This document shows, piece after piece, positions 45,602-57,340 of a DNA stretch of 64,000 bases; position 1 is the first letter of the stretch; each line of letters opens with the position of its first letter. The notes under the pieces are model-generated. The model did no database searches and was not told the origin of the DNA. It was given only the letters and a program-made list of their open reading frames with translations. Source of the stretch: Marisa cornuarietis (lineage: Eukaryota > Mollusca > Gastropoda > Architaenioglossa > Ampullariidae); NCBI GenBank assembly GCA_004794655.1, contig SMMW01000597.1, positions 310,001 to 374,000 on the forward strand, written 5' to 3'. The position numbers and the translations under genes are program-made.

Positions 45602-48600
45602 CTAACAACATTTCAAAGGCAGGGTGTGCGCACACATAAACAAGCCACGAAACAAACTTTCGAAGTTCAACGAACTCAAATTAAAAGCAAACTTGCTACA
45701 GACTTAGAAATAACGCGGTCGTTAGTTTGTGACCAAAAAAACTTTTGCTGTTATTGTTTTGTTTTGCTTCGTTTTTTATAATAGAAAACCACGTATAAAA
45801 TGACAAATCTTAGGGTCGCTGCGACAGCTTCGAGGTTCTCCTCTTCAACTGCACCTCTTTCTTGAACAGTACTCCTAACAACAGTCCACACACTGCTAGT
45901 TCATCTTCGTCTATTGGCTACTTCCCTATTCGTCTTCCTCTACATAAACAGGACACCTTCAGTTTTTGTTAACCGATTCCTTTTTGTGTTTTCTAAATTT
46001 GTCTTTTATTAGTCACACATGCGTCAGTATGCGATATCAAGCAGGAATCTGCATGAAACCGAGTTTATTCCCTCTAATTAAGGGATACTGCTCAAGAAAA
46101 CAGTAGACGAGGAAAGTATTTTGAAATGGAAAATGACAAAGTGCACCATGTCAACTGCAACTTTTGTGTATTTATTTCAGACTTTTAATTCAATAAAAAC
46201 GATATTTACTAAACAGTTGTTACATCCTCTTTGTCTAGTTTATTTACAAGAGCTAAAAACAATTCTGCCTTTGATTCTGAGAGAACAATAACTCATCAAC
46301 TTGATGAAAGGTCCAGAGGCCAGAAGCATGGTGTTTTGGCCACTATATGCAGAAAACATTTATCCAGCTCGTGTATGTTAACGCGGTGAGTAAGCATGCT
46401 CAGTTAACACAAACCCAAGCAGCTAGGTCCCAAAAAATGAGCAAGGACTGATGTTGCATAATTAATTAGCAAATGCTTCACGATTTTGCTATTGATCAAA
46501 ACTAACCTGCCACCATCTCCAATGCAGATTCTAGGCTGGTCCAGTGCTTGCTGTGGGTTCATGCCGAATTCCAGCTGATTCAGCAAGACCTGTAAGCAAA
46601 TTGTGCCTTATTTTCAAGTTCGTTATTTCGGATGCAGTTCTAAATCACTGATGAATGTATCGTGTAGACAAGGGTGAGGATAACTGAGCATAGCTGGGAT
46701 GAACGCATGCTTCTGCAGTACAGTGTTTGAAAATAAGAATAAAATGCCGACCATGCAGTAGCAAAAGCCGACTCACACTAGTCTGCTTGTATGCGTGGAG
46801 GGTGGAGGTAAATAAAGATAATGGTCACAATCCATAACAGAGTATCATGGATTTATGAGATATATACAAAACCCAGGGAGGGGAAAACAAAAGAGAGAGA
46901 TTTGCTGAGTTGTGCGTGTTTATGGTGTATCTCATTAACACTCCTCATGATTATGATTTGCTTCTTGAGCTGTTAGTCCCTGCTTACCCAGTTTACTGGG
47001 GAAGCGAAGGGCATGGCACCACAACAGTGAGATGTTAATGGTGCTTTCACCTGGGCAGCTCTTAAAAACATTAGTGTTTCAATAAATACAAAGAAAGAAA
47101 GAGAGCGATTACAAACTACGTTGTTGCTGTTATTATAATAATAATAATTCATTTTCCCTTAATCAAGGCGGGTTCAAAGCGCTTTACAAAAACATCACAC
47201 ATAAAAATAACAACGACGACACCAACAACATGGTTGTCAATTCTGCAACCAAGTAAGTAACAAAGATTCATGAGGCAAGATAAACACACTTCTCATCGGG
47301 AGCGCAGTCGGCGTTGTGTACACGAACAGTTCCAAAATCAAAGCATGTAGCGGAAAATGCAACGAAAGCCCGTAGATAAGAAAATGTGAGGAGTGCATAG
47401 TCAGAAACATAGAGTAATAACCGCAGAGAAATCATGACAAGTAGTCCCATCAAGCGAAAAACATCAGACAAGATGGCCCACAATTGGACGAACAATACTA
47501 TTGTCAATAGGTTGCAGATACCGTTTGTGAAGAAGTGCTCTACAGGTAGAGACTGCTTGGCGCAGGTATAAACCTATCGAAAACTATCGAAGAATATGGC
47601 GAGAGTAGCAGAAGACACTAAAGTCGGCACGGATCCAGGGACAAGGTAAAAAGACAGCAGTCCTCTCAAACCAATAAGGCGAAGGGACATCAACAAAGCT
47701 TTATATTGAGTTACATTCCCCTGAAAGTTTTTGTTTTTGTTTTCTTGCTGAAAGTGTAAAACCACGACCTTATATCACTTATACTTTAGACTGTAAAGTT
47801 AAGGGACCAGTTGCACAACGTGTTTCTAAACCCTAAAAATGTTCTAAAGAAGCAAAATCTCTTCTCTGCCATTTAAATGCATTGGACAAGAACATACAAA
47901 ACATTGTACTGACAGGACGGAAAGTCAGACCTAAACAATTTTATCTTACTTAAAGCAGTTTTAGTTTTAAAAATTCTAAAATTGTGGTGTGCACTTTAAA
48001 CTGATTATCTAAACAGATTTAAGGCCTAAAAGTGTTTAAAATTAGAAATGTGTTGTTCAACTGGCCCCTGGTAATTAAGAAACATTTATTTCTAAGCAAA
48101 CTCCACTTACTTTCCTACTCCATCCTAAAATAATACGAACAAGAATTCCAAAAAGGCTTCCGTTTGATTATGCCAAGAGTTATGAAATATTTAAATGCCC
48201 TTACCTGTACATGACCTTGAGGTTGCATAAAGCCGCCCATTACGCCGAAGACACTCAGCAACTCACCTGAAGGCAACATAAACATATCCTTCCTTACAAG
48301 GAATGAGATTATTGCTTCACACAAGATGACTAATCAACTCACCAGTTAATATGAAGTGTGAAGAACACTACAGGGAAAAACGCAGGGCTACCTTTATCAT
48401 AAAAACGTACGAGAAGACTTTCACTAACCAAATATTTATAATTTCATCCTAGCAAAGCAATTTCAAACGATTTTTCGTGGGGACAGCGAAAGCTGGAAAA
48501 ACCCGTGTGACAATGATAAAAGATACAATGCAATACAACTTTACTAGTAATCTCTCGAATTTCTATAGAGATATGTCATTGCTCCAGGATTAGTGCACTC

Positions 48601-51600
48601 GACTGTCGACGAAATGGTCCCTGGTTCCAGAACTGCTATGGCTGGAAAACTCTACCTTTTACGCGTGTCAAAGACGACACGACAGAAAGAAAGAATAGAG
48701 GAGATGAAAGACAGAATATATGCAGCATAAAGGCATTCAGTGAAACGACAACTGTGAAGACACGACAACTGTGAAGACAATCAAATCCTCTTTCGCAACC
48801 AGTGAGCACACACACACACAATGTACCTGTTGTGTCGCTGGTGACTAGGGATGGGATGATAGTATGGTACGGTCGTTTGTTGGGGGCCATGACGTTAGGA
48901 TGGGCGGGATCCAGCGAGAATCCGCAGCCTCGATTCTGCCAAAGAACAGGACACACACACACATCCGCACGGTCGAGTGTCTCGTTTCAACTTCCCTCCA
49001 GCACAGAGTAACGTTTTCTAATCGTGCGAGGAGACTGAGGAGACAGCTGTGCAAAGTTGTCTGTAGGGACTGTTAAAATGACAACGGCTGTTACACTGAC
49101 GATTTCACGGAGTGGACTGATCGCTATGTCATTTGCTGACCGTCGCCGAAGACACGCCAAAGTGGCGAACTTTGTCATGCTGTTCAGGTCTTCACGACTA
49201 CTGATACCAGCGGACCAGCTTAACTAGTTAATGTTGGTAAATCATCATTGTCGTCGTCGTCATCATCATCGTCGTCGTCGTGAGTCTTGAATTCTACAGC
49301 GAGAAACCCTGCTTGTGACTGTTCTCTGGCACAGGCTGTTAATATTCGGGTAAACTTGCCAGGCAGAAAAAACAAGTTTCTCAGCGAAACCGTACCTGTA
49401 ATGTGAAGCCACAACCTTCAGGTACAATGGCTGTGCCGAAGCCCATATAGTTGCTGTTGATGAAGGAGCAGGCGTTGCCCTCGGCGTCGGCAACGCAGAA
49501 GTAGACGGTGTCGCTGGAGGTGAAAGGAGACCCTTTCAGCACGTCAGCGATGGCCCTGCCGCCATAAATATGACATGCGTGACAGATTATGCAAGCAAAA
49601 TAACTAAATAACAATGTTAGAATGGTCCTGCGTTTTCTGTGGGTGACAGTTAACGCATCCTACCCCGTGACTACGGGTCGAAAAGCCCGCGACCATTCAA
49701 TAACTATTAATTTACAATAAACACCGTTTTAAAGAACTTTTTTTTAACATTTACGTGGTGCTCTCACTGTGACACGGACACCGAGCTGTCTCAGTTCAGA
49801 GACGCTAGGTGACTTTTCAGACGACTGTTTGTTCGTAAGACTACACTGTTGTACAGCACACAGGGGTAGGCGCCAGAATGAACAATCCCCCGTATAGCCG
49901 AATCGGTTTGAAAACAAGAAGAAAGAACCCCCACCCGAATATCGTTTTTTATTCAGTACCAACGGTCCCGGGAAACGACTGCCATCATAAAAATTAATAA
50001 CCACACAACCCAAAATGTCTTACCCGTCAGAAGAAGCTGCCTACTCGATAAAATTACTTCATCATTATAAGTTTGACAAAAAAATTTACTAAATTTAATA
50101 AACTGTGATCTCGTGCTTGCTGCTTCCCTTGGGCTACCATGATGATGATGATGATATTTATTTATAGACAACTGGCTTTATTATGTGCGACATCGGCGCT
50201 ACAACTTCCTTGCCAACATTTGCATCACTGCCACCAAGTCAAACGTGTAAATCAAGATTCTCTTTCATTGTATTTTATCCTGCGGAAGTCTGAGACATGC
50301 CATCCCTCTTACACAGCGCAGTCATTGACCTTTGGCAGTGCCAGCGTCGCTCACCTGTCAGGATCGATCACATCTCTCCTCTTGGCAGCGTAATCCTTGC
50401 TCAGCAGCTCTTGGACAGGAACGGTCACGTGACTGGGGTCAGCGTTGTACCACAGGGTATCAGCGAAACTAAGGCGTAGGGCCTCGATGACGAGGTGAAG
50501 GTACTCGGCGCTATTGGGTCTCAGAGCTGAGAAGATTATTGACAAGACTTCTTGTTAAAGGTTGTAGCCAAAATCTGTTATTGTCAAGGGTTCTTGTTAT
50601 CGAGGTTGATCCCTGCCAAAATTTGTTAATGTCAGTGGTTATTATTGTCAAGGTTTGTGACAGCCGAGGTTTGTTACTGTCAATGGTTATTATTATCAAG
50701 GATTCTTATTGTCAAGGCGCGTTATTGTTATTATCATGGTTTCTTACTGCTAGCCAACGGGCCGACTGCAGCGGCAGGTTATTTTGACAGCACGCACCTC
50801 CCGTAACAATCTTTCCTTATGCTTAAGTACTTGCTGCTATCTGAACATAGCTGGCGTGCCCTTATTTATTATTAGAGTGAAACATGTCTGCGGACCGCAA
50901 GTATTTGTGCATGCTTTCAATGCCGATTGGTCTAATTACCTGCATATCCGCTAGGGGTTTCTCTCTTCAAACATCATTTATGTAATCGTCATGTAAAAAA
51001 AAAAATCGCCACAATTTCATACTAGACAATGTATAGCCTTTGTGTCGCTCACCCTGCAAGTCAAAGCCCTCAAGGATGTTTAAGGCCATGAGGGCCGTCA
51101 GCCCTTGCCCGCTAGGTGGCATCTCCCACACACGCAAACCGCGGTAGCTGGTGCTGATGGGCTCGTCGAATGTCGTCTGGTGCGCCTGCAGGTCCTCTAC
51201 ACTGATCAGCCCGCCGTGCTGCTGTACCGCCTCGCTCACTGCACGAGCTACACGGCCGCAGTAGAACCCAGATTTACCCTGGGAAGCCAGCTCCTGCAGA
51301 CACGACAAACCTCGTCTGTTGATGGGAGGAATTTGGGAAAAGGTCTTCCCCCTACTTTAGCTGCAATCCCACTTCACAATCCAAGCAACCGACTGGCAAC
51401 CCCATGATCTAACATTAAGCCCTCTGTTTTCTTTTAAGGTACAAGGTACTCACAACGCACGCATCTAATTACAGAACGAATGCAATCACGGTGTTCTGAC
51501 TGGTAATTGTTAGATAAAATCTACAAGTTCTTGCTCATTATTAGTGACTCAAACTTTCACGCCAGTCACACACAACGCGTAAGAACACTTTTGAATTTTT

Positions 51601-53516
51601 TTCTGCAAGGATGCCCATCACCTTGAAAGTGTTCGCCAAGAAGGGCATGCGCATGATCTCGCCGTGACGTGGCGCTCTGCCGTTCAGGAGCATGTCCCGC
51701 CCATGTTGATTGCTGGGTGCCTGGAATAAGCTCTCACCTGTAGACAGACGACAGGTTCTTTGCAAAAACGCTCATTTTCTCACAGGCTAAACGCAGATCT
51801 CGCATTACTTGCCGAGGTGTGTACCAAGAATAAAAATCCTAAACACCTCTGGACTGCTACAGAGCTTTTCTGTTAGCTCGTTAACACATCCTTATGATGT
51901 GAAGAGGTGATTAATCCAGTTTGCTGGGACTTGCTAGTCTTCTTTTGTTTGTCCTTTTTTTCTTACTGTTACCTAAGGCCTGATTTCTTTATAACGATTT
52001 CCCTCTTTTGATTATGATGCTTTGCAACTTACTCGATTTCCAGCTGTGGGCTGTGACTTCTTGCACAGGAAATCCTTCTTCCGCCAATCTGATGGCTGGT
52101 TTTAGAATCTCTCGCAAGCTCAGCTTATAGGGCAAAAAGATACGTAGTTAAAATGTAGTGTCGATAACTATAACGTTTGTCAAAAACCGGGTTTTTTTTC
52201 AAGGCCGTAATTATCGCCTTACCTTCACCTCCAACCCACGCAAGACTCACTAAAAAAAGAAACGTTGCGTAAATACCTTGCCACTGCCAAAGTTCTCAAC
52301 CGTGTCGACCCAGGCTGCAGCAGCCCCAGGCACGGTGACAGTCAGACCGTGACGGCTGGAAAACATGCACTCCTTGGTGAAGCCAAGCCCTGCCATGCAC
52401 GACAAGGTCGCCTGGGAACTGGCTCAACCGCTAACACAAAACATGATAAAAATTAATCATTACCTTGGCGTCTTGCTAATAAAAGTAGGGCTAGGTAAAG
52501 TAAATAAAAAAGTAGGTGTGAGAGGTATAGTTATGGCTTAACCACGAACGTGGAATGTTACGGAGTCGTATAACTGCATGGGAACAGCCCCAGATTTCAG
52601 AGGTCAGCTGATAATCTGGTCCCCATCTTTAGTACAGTTGAGTATATAGCTGTAGCTACATAAACAGATTAAAACAAGCCATTGAGGTTCTGTTCACCTG
52701 CCATTCAGCCCTTTCACTGCGCCTGACTGCGCGTCGTAGAAGAGGCAAAAGGCATCGCCACCGATGCCGGTTGAACACGGCTCTGTCACGTTCAGCGCTG
52801 CTGCCACGGCCACGGCTGCATCTGCAGCATTGCCGCCGCGCCGCAAAATGTCTGAAAATTCATGCAGAATAGCTCGTTTGGTAAATCGATATGGGCCGAT
52901 TTTTTTTTAATCTTTCGAATGAACCAGTTATCCCAAAATTTTGTTGGAACATACCACTGTTTCAACCACCGTTAATAGTTTTCAGTGTTTTGTCGTTAAA
53001 TGAAGAAATGTTTTTTTTAAGCAAAGCAAGACGCAGACAATACAAAAAAAGAATAAAGGACATAATCACTCAATTTGTGTTATCGTCGGTATTCTTACCC
53101 CAGTTTCCTGTTTTTCTGAGAAAGCTATATAACACTAATTGAACACGCACACACACTTTGGAAACGTTAACCATTACACTATCGAATACTTCATTGTGAT
53201 TCATTTTTGTATATTGTTATAAAAGCATGTTAAGAAATTATCCAGCGGACCTTTAAAAACAAATGGATAATGCCATCGCAGATTTTGCATTTTACCACAT
53301 TCAGTCGTACTCACAGACTTCTATAGTAAGTCTGTGGTCGTACTAATAGGTCATGTGTAAGGTAGATAAGTCAAAGTTTAACAAACTTGCAGTTAAAAGA
53401 CTAACCTCCCTTACTCAACCCGCCTTACCCAGTCCAGTCTGGCTGGCGAGGAGCTGGCTCGAAGCCACGCAGCCGTTTCGGCAGACCACAACAGGTCGTC
53501 GAGAGTTGAAGTCCAT
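45331..53516 (-). CDS. Gamma-glutamyltransferase / glutathione hydrolase, YwrD-like, 12 exons, with a premature TGA in exon 3
   Basis: GGT enzymes cleave the gamma-glutamyl bond of glutathione and related compounds. They are made as a proenzyme that self-cleaves before a catalytic Thr. All 12 exons have GT/AG borders and matching phases, totalling 567 codons including the stop, close to the family's usual length. Visible motifs: [20 protein letters not shown] near residue 40, GIGGDAF, the V-T-V-P-G-A-A-A block, the nucleophile Thr at about 355 in [24 protein letters not shown] in the small subunit, and the final GRGQ and [10 protein letters not shown]. No signal peptide or membrane helix is seen, as in YwrD-type members. 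Codon 83 is TGA where a Gly-Ser-Gly-Arg motif is expected. An in-frame alternative acceptor could remove it. The function is therefore uncertain: young pseudogene, splice-rescued gene, allele, or sequence error. Confidence 0.88.
46507..46589 (-). CDS. GGT exon 11
   Basis: Encodes [20 protein letters not shown] and ICIGDGG. The G-M-x-x-Q-x-A-L-D-x-P-R motif is typical of the family. Phase 0 in, phase 2 out. Confidence 0.92.
46622..47036 (-). repeat. Dispersed repeat, copy B (empty site, in GGT intron 10)
   Basis: Reverse complement of copy A with the foldback-like element absent and a single ccataaac at the junction. It starts 33 bp from GGT exon 11. It is probably itself a transposon, but its ends are unclear. 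Confidence 0.75.
47803..48067. mobile_element. MITE with GGGCCAGTTGCACAAC ends, copy 3 (in GGT intron 10)
   Basis: gggaccagttgcacaacgtg at the left and gttcaactggcccc at the right, 265 bp. It is the reverse complement of copy 2 with scattered differences. It lies between GGT exons 10 and 11. Confidence 0.8.
48205..48266 (-). CDS. GGT exon 10
   Basis: A short exon encoding [20 protein letters not shown], the glycine-rich small-subunit loop in its YwrD-type form (G-V-M-G-G-x-M-Q-P-Q-G-H). Phase 1 in, phase 0 out. Confidence 0.93.
48827..48935 (-). CDS. GGT exon 9
   Basis: Encodes [20 protein letters not shown] and [20 protein letters not shown] and P-x-H-T-I-I-P are family motifs. Phase 0 in, phase 1 out. 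A decayed copy of this exon lies at 41929-42017. Confidence 0.93.
49396..49555 (-). CDS. GGT exon 8 (catalytic Thr)
   Basis: Encodes [20 protein letters not shown], then [20 protein letters not shown] and [13 protein letters not shown]. The Thr of SSDTVYF aligns with the nucleophile of GGTs, the new N terminus of the small subunit after self-cleavage. Phase 2 in, phase 0 out. Confidence 0.94.
50355..50526 (-). CDS. GGT exon 7
   Basis: Encodes [20 protein letters not shown] and [20 protein letters not shown], ending [11 protein letters not shown]. The E-A-x-R-x-x-F-A-D helix precedes the processing site. Phase 1 in, phase 2 out. Confidence 0.93.
50535..50755. repeat. Degenerate minisatellite in GGT intron 6
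   Basis: Repeated words of the type gttattattgtcaaggtt recur at irregular 15-30 bp spacing from 50535 to 50755, directly upstream of exon 7 in gene orientation. Open frames on both strands across it are artefacts. Confidence 0.6.
51053..51293 (-). CDS. GGT exon 6
   Basis: Encodes [60 protein letters not shown] and [14 protein letters not shown]-x-G and P-P-x-S-x-G are family motifs for the substrate pocket. Phase 0 in, phase 1 out (gtgagc). Confidence 0.94.
51622..51737 (-). CDS. GGT exon 5
   Basis: Encodes [20 protein letters not shown] and [18 protein letters not shown]; the G-E-x-x-x-x-P-x-L-A-x-T motif is conserved in GGTs. Phase 1 in, phase 0 out. Confidence 0.92.
52033..52123 (-). CDS. 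GGT exon 4
   Basis: Encodes [20 protein letters not shown] then [10 protein letters not shown], the A-P-A-I-x-L-A-E-x-G-F-P-V block of the family. Phase 0 in, phase 1 out (gtaagt). Confidence 0.92.
52277..52430 (-). CDS. GGT exon 3, carrying the premature TGA
   Basis: The expected phase-2 join gives Ser-Gly and then TGA (plus-strand tca at 52424-52426), followed by [40 protein letters not shown] and TVENFGSGK. Family members have Arg at the TGA position; a C-to-T change in CGA explains it. A cag acceptor ending at 52419 would start the exon at 52418 in the same phase and skip four codons, including the stop. Confidence 0.85.
52698..52851 (-). CDS. GGT exon 2
   Basis: Encodes [20 protein letters not shown] and [20 protein letters not shown], ending KGLNG plus two bases. 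GG-NAADAA and GIGGD-F are hallmark GGT motifs. Phase 1 in, phase 2 out. Confidence 0.93.
53309..53340. repeat. Near-perfect palindrome in GGT intron 1
   Basis: cacagactt...aagtctgtg, with tatag in the loop, would form a hairpin with about 10 bp stem. No known role. Confidence 0.5.
53429..53516 (-). CDS. GGT exon 1 (start codon)
   Basis: ATG at 53516-53514; encodes [20 protein letters not shown] and QLLASQTGL, matching the family's S-R-R-x-x-V...VASSQ-x-LAS start. Leaves in phase 1 before gtaagg, which joins exon 2 to give an Asp-Ile-Leu-Arg. Chosen over the longer frame at 54059-54472 because the family spacing is right here. Confidence 0.85.
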
Positions 53517-56339
53517 TATACAAACCCAAAACTTATTTAAATGCCAGACCTTGTTTCGTCCTTCCTGTCTGTAATTTGCAATAACCCACAATGAACACGC
53601 TTCCGGAAAAAAGCATACATATAAAATTTACTGTAATATCCAAATCAAATTCTTCGCAACTGATTTAAATAAAGAACTCAACTGTGTTTCTTAGATATAC
53701 TCCTCACATATCCATTATTTTAAAAAATATTTTTATGTAAAGCGAGCATAAATAGCAAAATAAAGTCTTTTTTTTTTTTTTTTTTAAAGAATAAGTAGTT
53801 TGAACTTGAGCTTCTTAACGTGTGTGAATCAGTGCATTCGAAGTTTGTGAGCTATATATACTGCTAGTGGGAAGAAAACGGCAACTTTTTTCGTTAAGGA
53901 TTATGCTTCTTCAACATCGTTACTCTTGTATGTCTATGAGCGGAGGCAGCTTGATCACAAAACTTGTATTACACATATTATTTATATATACATATTTATG
54001 CAAGTCCTTGGCCTACCATCTTCTGCTCGATCAGTACTTGCCTCTCTGGGCTGAACCATTAACCGGCTAAAGGCTCCAGAAGATGCAGGGTGTGAGTAAT
54101 GTTTCTAAACACAGGCAATAACACGGTTAAAAACGAATGAAATGGAAACAGTAACTTTAAATAAAAAGTGATATGTAGGCAATGAGTGTTCAAAAAAAGG
54201 TAAGAGCTGACATGTTGGACGGATGAAATCTTTCTACACTGTTTAGGTTTAGAAAATACCATAACCTTCGCCGTCTCTAAACACCGTGATAAATGAACCA
54301 AAAACAAAAACCACGAGGTATTGAAATGTACTTGGGTTGTGTGATTATAATGAACACGTGCTTTCAAAATTGCAGCAAGTGGCTGTGTACCCCTACCCGA
54401 GTCTCGCCCGGCAGCTGACAATCCAAGGGAGATCACACCTATCGTACCTCTTAGGAGTGAGGTGAAGGGCATAGATAATAAAAGCAGAGGTGCACAGCCG
54501 ATTTCTCAGCTCCGTGGTTTGAGATGAGAGGTGTAGATGAGGTGGCGAATGAAAAGTAATATGTCCAATAGTTTAGTGGCTTGAGAGGCTGTAATTAAAA
54601 AGTGGCTTACTCTATGAAATGCACTCCTTAGGTAGACTCCAATTATTTCTCACCTCAAAAATATACTTCTTGCGTGCTATAAAAGAGGTTAACTATAAAG
54701 ATACCAAGCGTGTCAGGAAATCGTAATGCGGAGATGCTGATTTCCACATCAAGTGATGTTTGAAATTTTATGATTTTTTTTCTGGCCCCCAGCTCATACT
54801 AACACGTACATGCACACCACCTGGAAGCAAGAACACTCAAGTCAAAGATGCGTAACATTTCACTTTATAACATTCCAGAAATATATCGGTAAAGAATAAG
54901 CTTTCAATAGAAAATTTAGTCACGAAGCTGATAGACTTATAAAACTGTACATAGGCTAATAAGCATAAGCTGGTGAGCAGAAGAGATATATAATTTGACA
55001 ACTTCAGAACGATACATTTGTTCATATGCAATGAAGAGGACAGGAATAACCGCTACCCTTGCACTACTATAACCAGCTAAACATAAAAAAGGTATTGTTC
55101 CAACCTTTCTTTCAAAGGAAAGATTGAATACAACAGCCAAGTGTTATGACTCATCATATATGATAGAGATGTTAGATAATTTTAAAAATTTTGGAAAAAA
55201 TTCTTTCACTATACAGGTCTTTTGAAATTACTTAGCAATGAAATTCACTCTTCCCTTGCATCTGGAACCCATGAATGCAAACATATTTATAGCTATAGCC
55301 CAATTGTGTCAGTACATCCAAATTGAATGAGTTAAGATATAATCTTATGTTGATGAGGCATTCCATTTGAAAATTGAACAGTATGTCTATTCTAAAATAT
55401 TAACTACATTTAACTGTTTAAGCTTACTAATTCTTATTGACTCCAAACCCATCTGCCTCATTTCTATAGCTACAAAGAAAACTATTTACCATTGAATGCT
55501 TTTGTCTTACACGGCTACTGTATAATTTCTTGCCTGTGTTAGTTCTCTCCACACAACTTATATGTCTAAAGAGAAATATCCTCAACTATATGATCTAGAT
55601 TTCTAAGGTTCATATAGCTCAGAGTTTGTTGTCACACTGTGTGCTGTGTACTTGTTTACTCATAACAAAACAAATAGCTTGAGTAGTTAACATGTAAACT
55701 CTAGTACTATGGTTTTATGATATTACTCAAGTGAGAAAAGACATTACTGCAAAGCAACTGAGCAACAAAACAGACATGCAAATCAGCCAAAAAGCAAACA
55801 GATCTTACCAGCCCCAATCATGAATAGTGTCAAAAATACTGGACATGTTATTAATATGTTGTTACTCTTTTATCAGAAGATTACTTCGAATGACTTTCAA
55901 AGGCAGATGGACTTTTACATTCACTATCAATTACAGAAAAAATGGTTAATAAGAAATAAGCAAACGGTTTATTTACATGTAATCTTTTGTTCATTAAGTA
56001 CAACTAAGTATACACACACAAATTCTTGTAAATCTAAATTATTTCAAAACATGTCACAACTACAAAGGAAAAGGGCTAGACAAAATATTTCGAGTTCTTT
56101 TACTTATTGTACATCAGAGGTATTGTACAGCCACAATTAAAAAAAAAATTCAGCATGAGATAAAATACATGTATGTAACCAAGAGTTTCTACTTCACACA
56201 CAAAGTATGGAATGGGGTTTTCCAGTCAAAAGATAAAAGCTTTCAACAGGTGCACTTACATGGATATGTATCATGGGTACAGACAATACCATTCCATTTC
56301 CTCAAGAACGCATTACACCCAAGGGGGTAATATTGGTGT

Positions 56340-56455
56340 TTTAGACCAAGCAAACAACCAAGACAAAGCAGTTGACCCTCTAAGCAATTGCCACATGCAG
56401 AAAATGAACAGTGTGCCTAAGATAAGATATAAACCTAGGAAAGTTAATCATCTCT
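56340..56455 (-). repeat. SINE-like remnant, copy 5
   Basis: Minus strand ggtttatatcttatcttagg followed by cacactgttcattttctgca and tgtggca resembles the B-box and body of the other copies in decayed form. Confidence 0.35.
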
Positions 56456-56999
56456 TGCATCATACCCTCCCTTTAAATTCATACCTGGTAACAAACAAAC
56501 AAAAAAAAAAATCACGCGATTTTACTGCTTTCCAGTTGCTTAGCTAATCTGTCAATAAAACGAGCACTCTGCTAAAATGTTGCCAGAGTATTTTATTTCT
56601 TTCATAAAAATTGGATTTTAATAAAAACTGACAGAAGATTAAAAGATAATTCATCAGCTAAGCCATCAAAAAATTTATTAAGAATGCACAAGCTCTGTAA
56701 ATACTTTTCTCAAGATTTACAAATGAATAGTGAGTGCAGGATAAAACTCTTTGCTAAACTAGAGTATTTCTTACTGAGGGTTAAAATGGTGATAAAAACA
56801 GATCTCTTTTGTGTGTATAATTATGTTGACAAATGAGAGGAATATTCATGAATATCTAAACAGAAATAATGAAGAGATTTTACCTCTGCACAAGCAATAC
56901 TTGCTAACTAGAGAAAACTGCAGTAGCCTATAAATATAGCAGTATTATTTTATTAAGGGCCTCACAAACATTACCAACACATACATCCCATTCAAGGGC

Positions 57000-57340
57000 A
57001 TACAATTCAGACCATGAAGATCCTTTGCATCCCCTACAAAAACCACTCCACCAAAGAAGAAGCGTAAAACAAAGTGGCTCTATGGAGACCTAGTCAAGTA
57101 AAGAGATATGGGCATATCTTAAGACCCTCAGGTTTTCCCAAGACATTCCTTCCTAGAATATCATAAGAAGTTAAAACAGTAGAAGACCATGCAGATAGAA
57201 GGAAACAATGGGTAGACGACATCCACAAGTTCATTGGTCTGTCATTAAGCATATCTCTGAGAATAGAAGAGACCAGTTATCGAGAGTGGGTAGTAGTTTT
57301 TTCAGGTGCCTCCATGAACCTTAAGGCTGAAGGACTGATG
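57000..57340 (+). pseudogene. Decayed LINE 3'-terminal remnant
   Basis: In broken frames the plus strand reads like the C terminus of LINE polymerases: ...RRKQWVDDIHKFIGLS..., then ...SYREWVVVFSGAS and an LKAEG-like end. This follows the usual W-x-D-D/N-I-K-x-W-T ... W-x-x-x-V pattern of LINE ends. Many stops and indels. Confidence 0.55.

Larger units (their letters stand above)
45602..48204. other. GGT introns 10 and 11
   Basis: 45602-46506 shows nothing recognisable. 46590-48204 holds dispersed repeat copy B (46622-47036), a short AAT-rich repeat with an agcgctttaca word (about 47128-47200) and the MITE at 47803-48067. Exon 11 lies between the two introns. Confidence 0.55.
48267..50354. 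other. GGT introns 7, 8 and 9
   Basis: 48267-48826 has a weak tRNA-like head near 48572-48640 (ggattagtgcactcgactgt, tggttccagaac), perhaps a SINE remnant. 48936-49395 holds a (CGT/CAT)n tract at 49249-49281. 49556-50354 shows only a short (GAT)n run near 50139. Exons 8 and 9 lie between. Confidence 0.45.

Noticed and set aside
54059..54472. Minus-strand frame starting MPFTS with a later TQPLAA, resembling a GGT N terminus
   Set aside because: The spacing between the words is wrong, and the exon at 53429-53516 gives the full family start with the right phase into exon 2.
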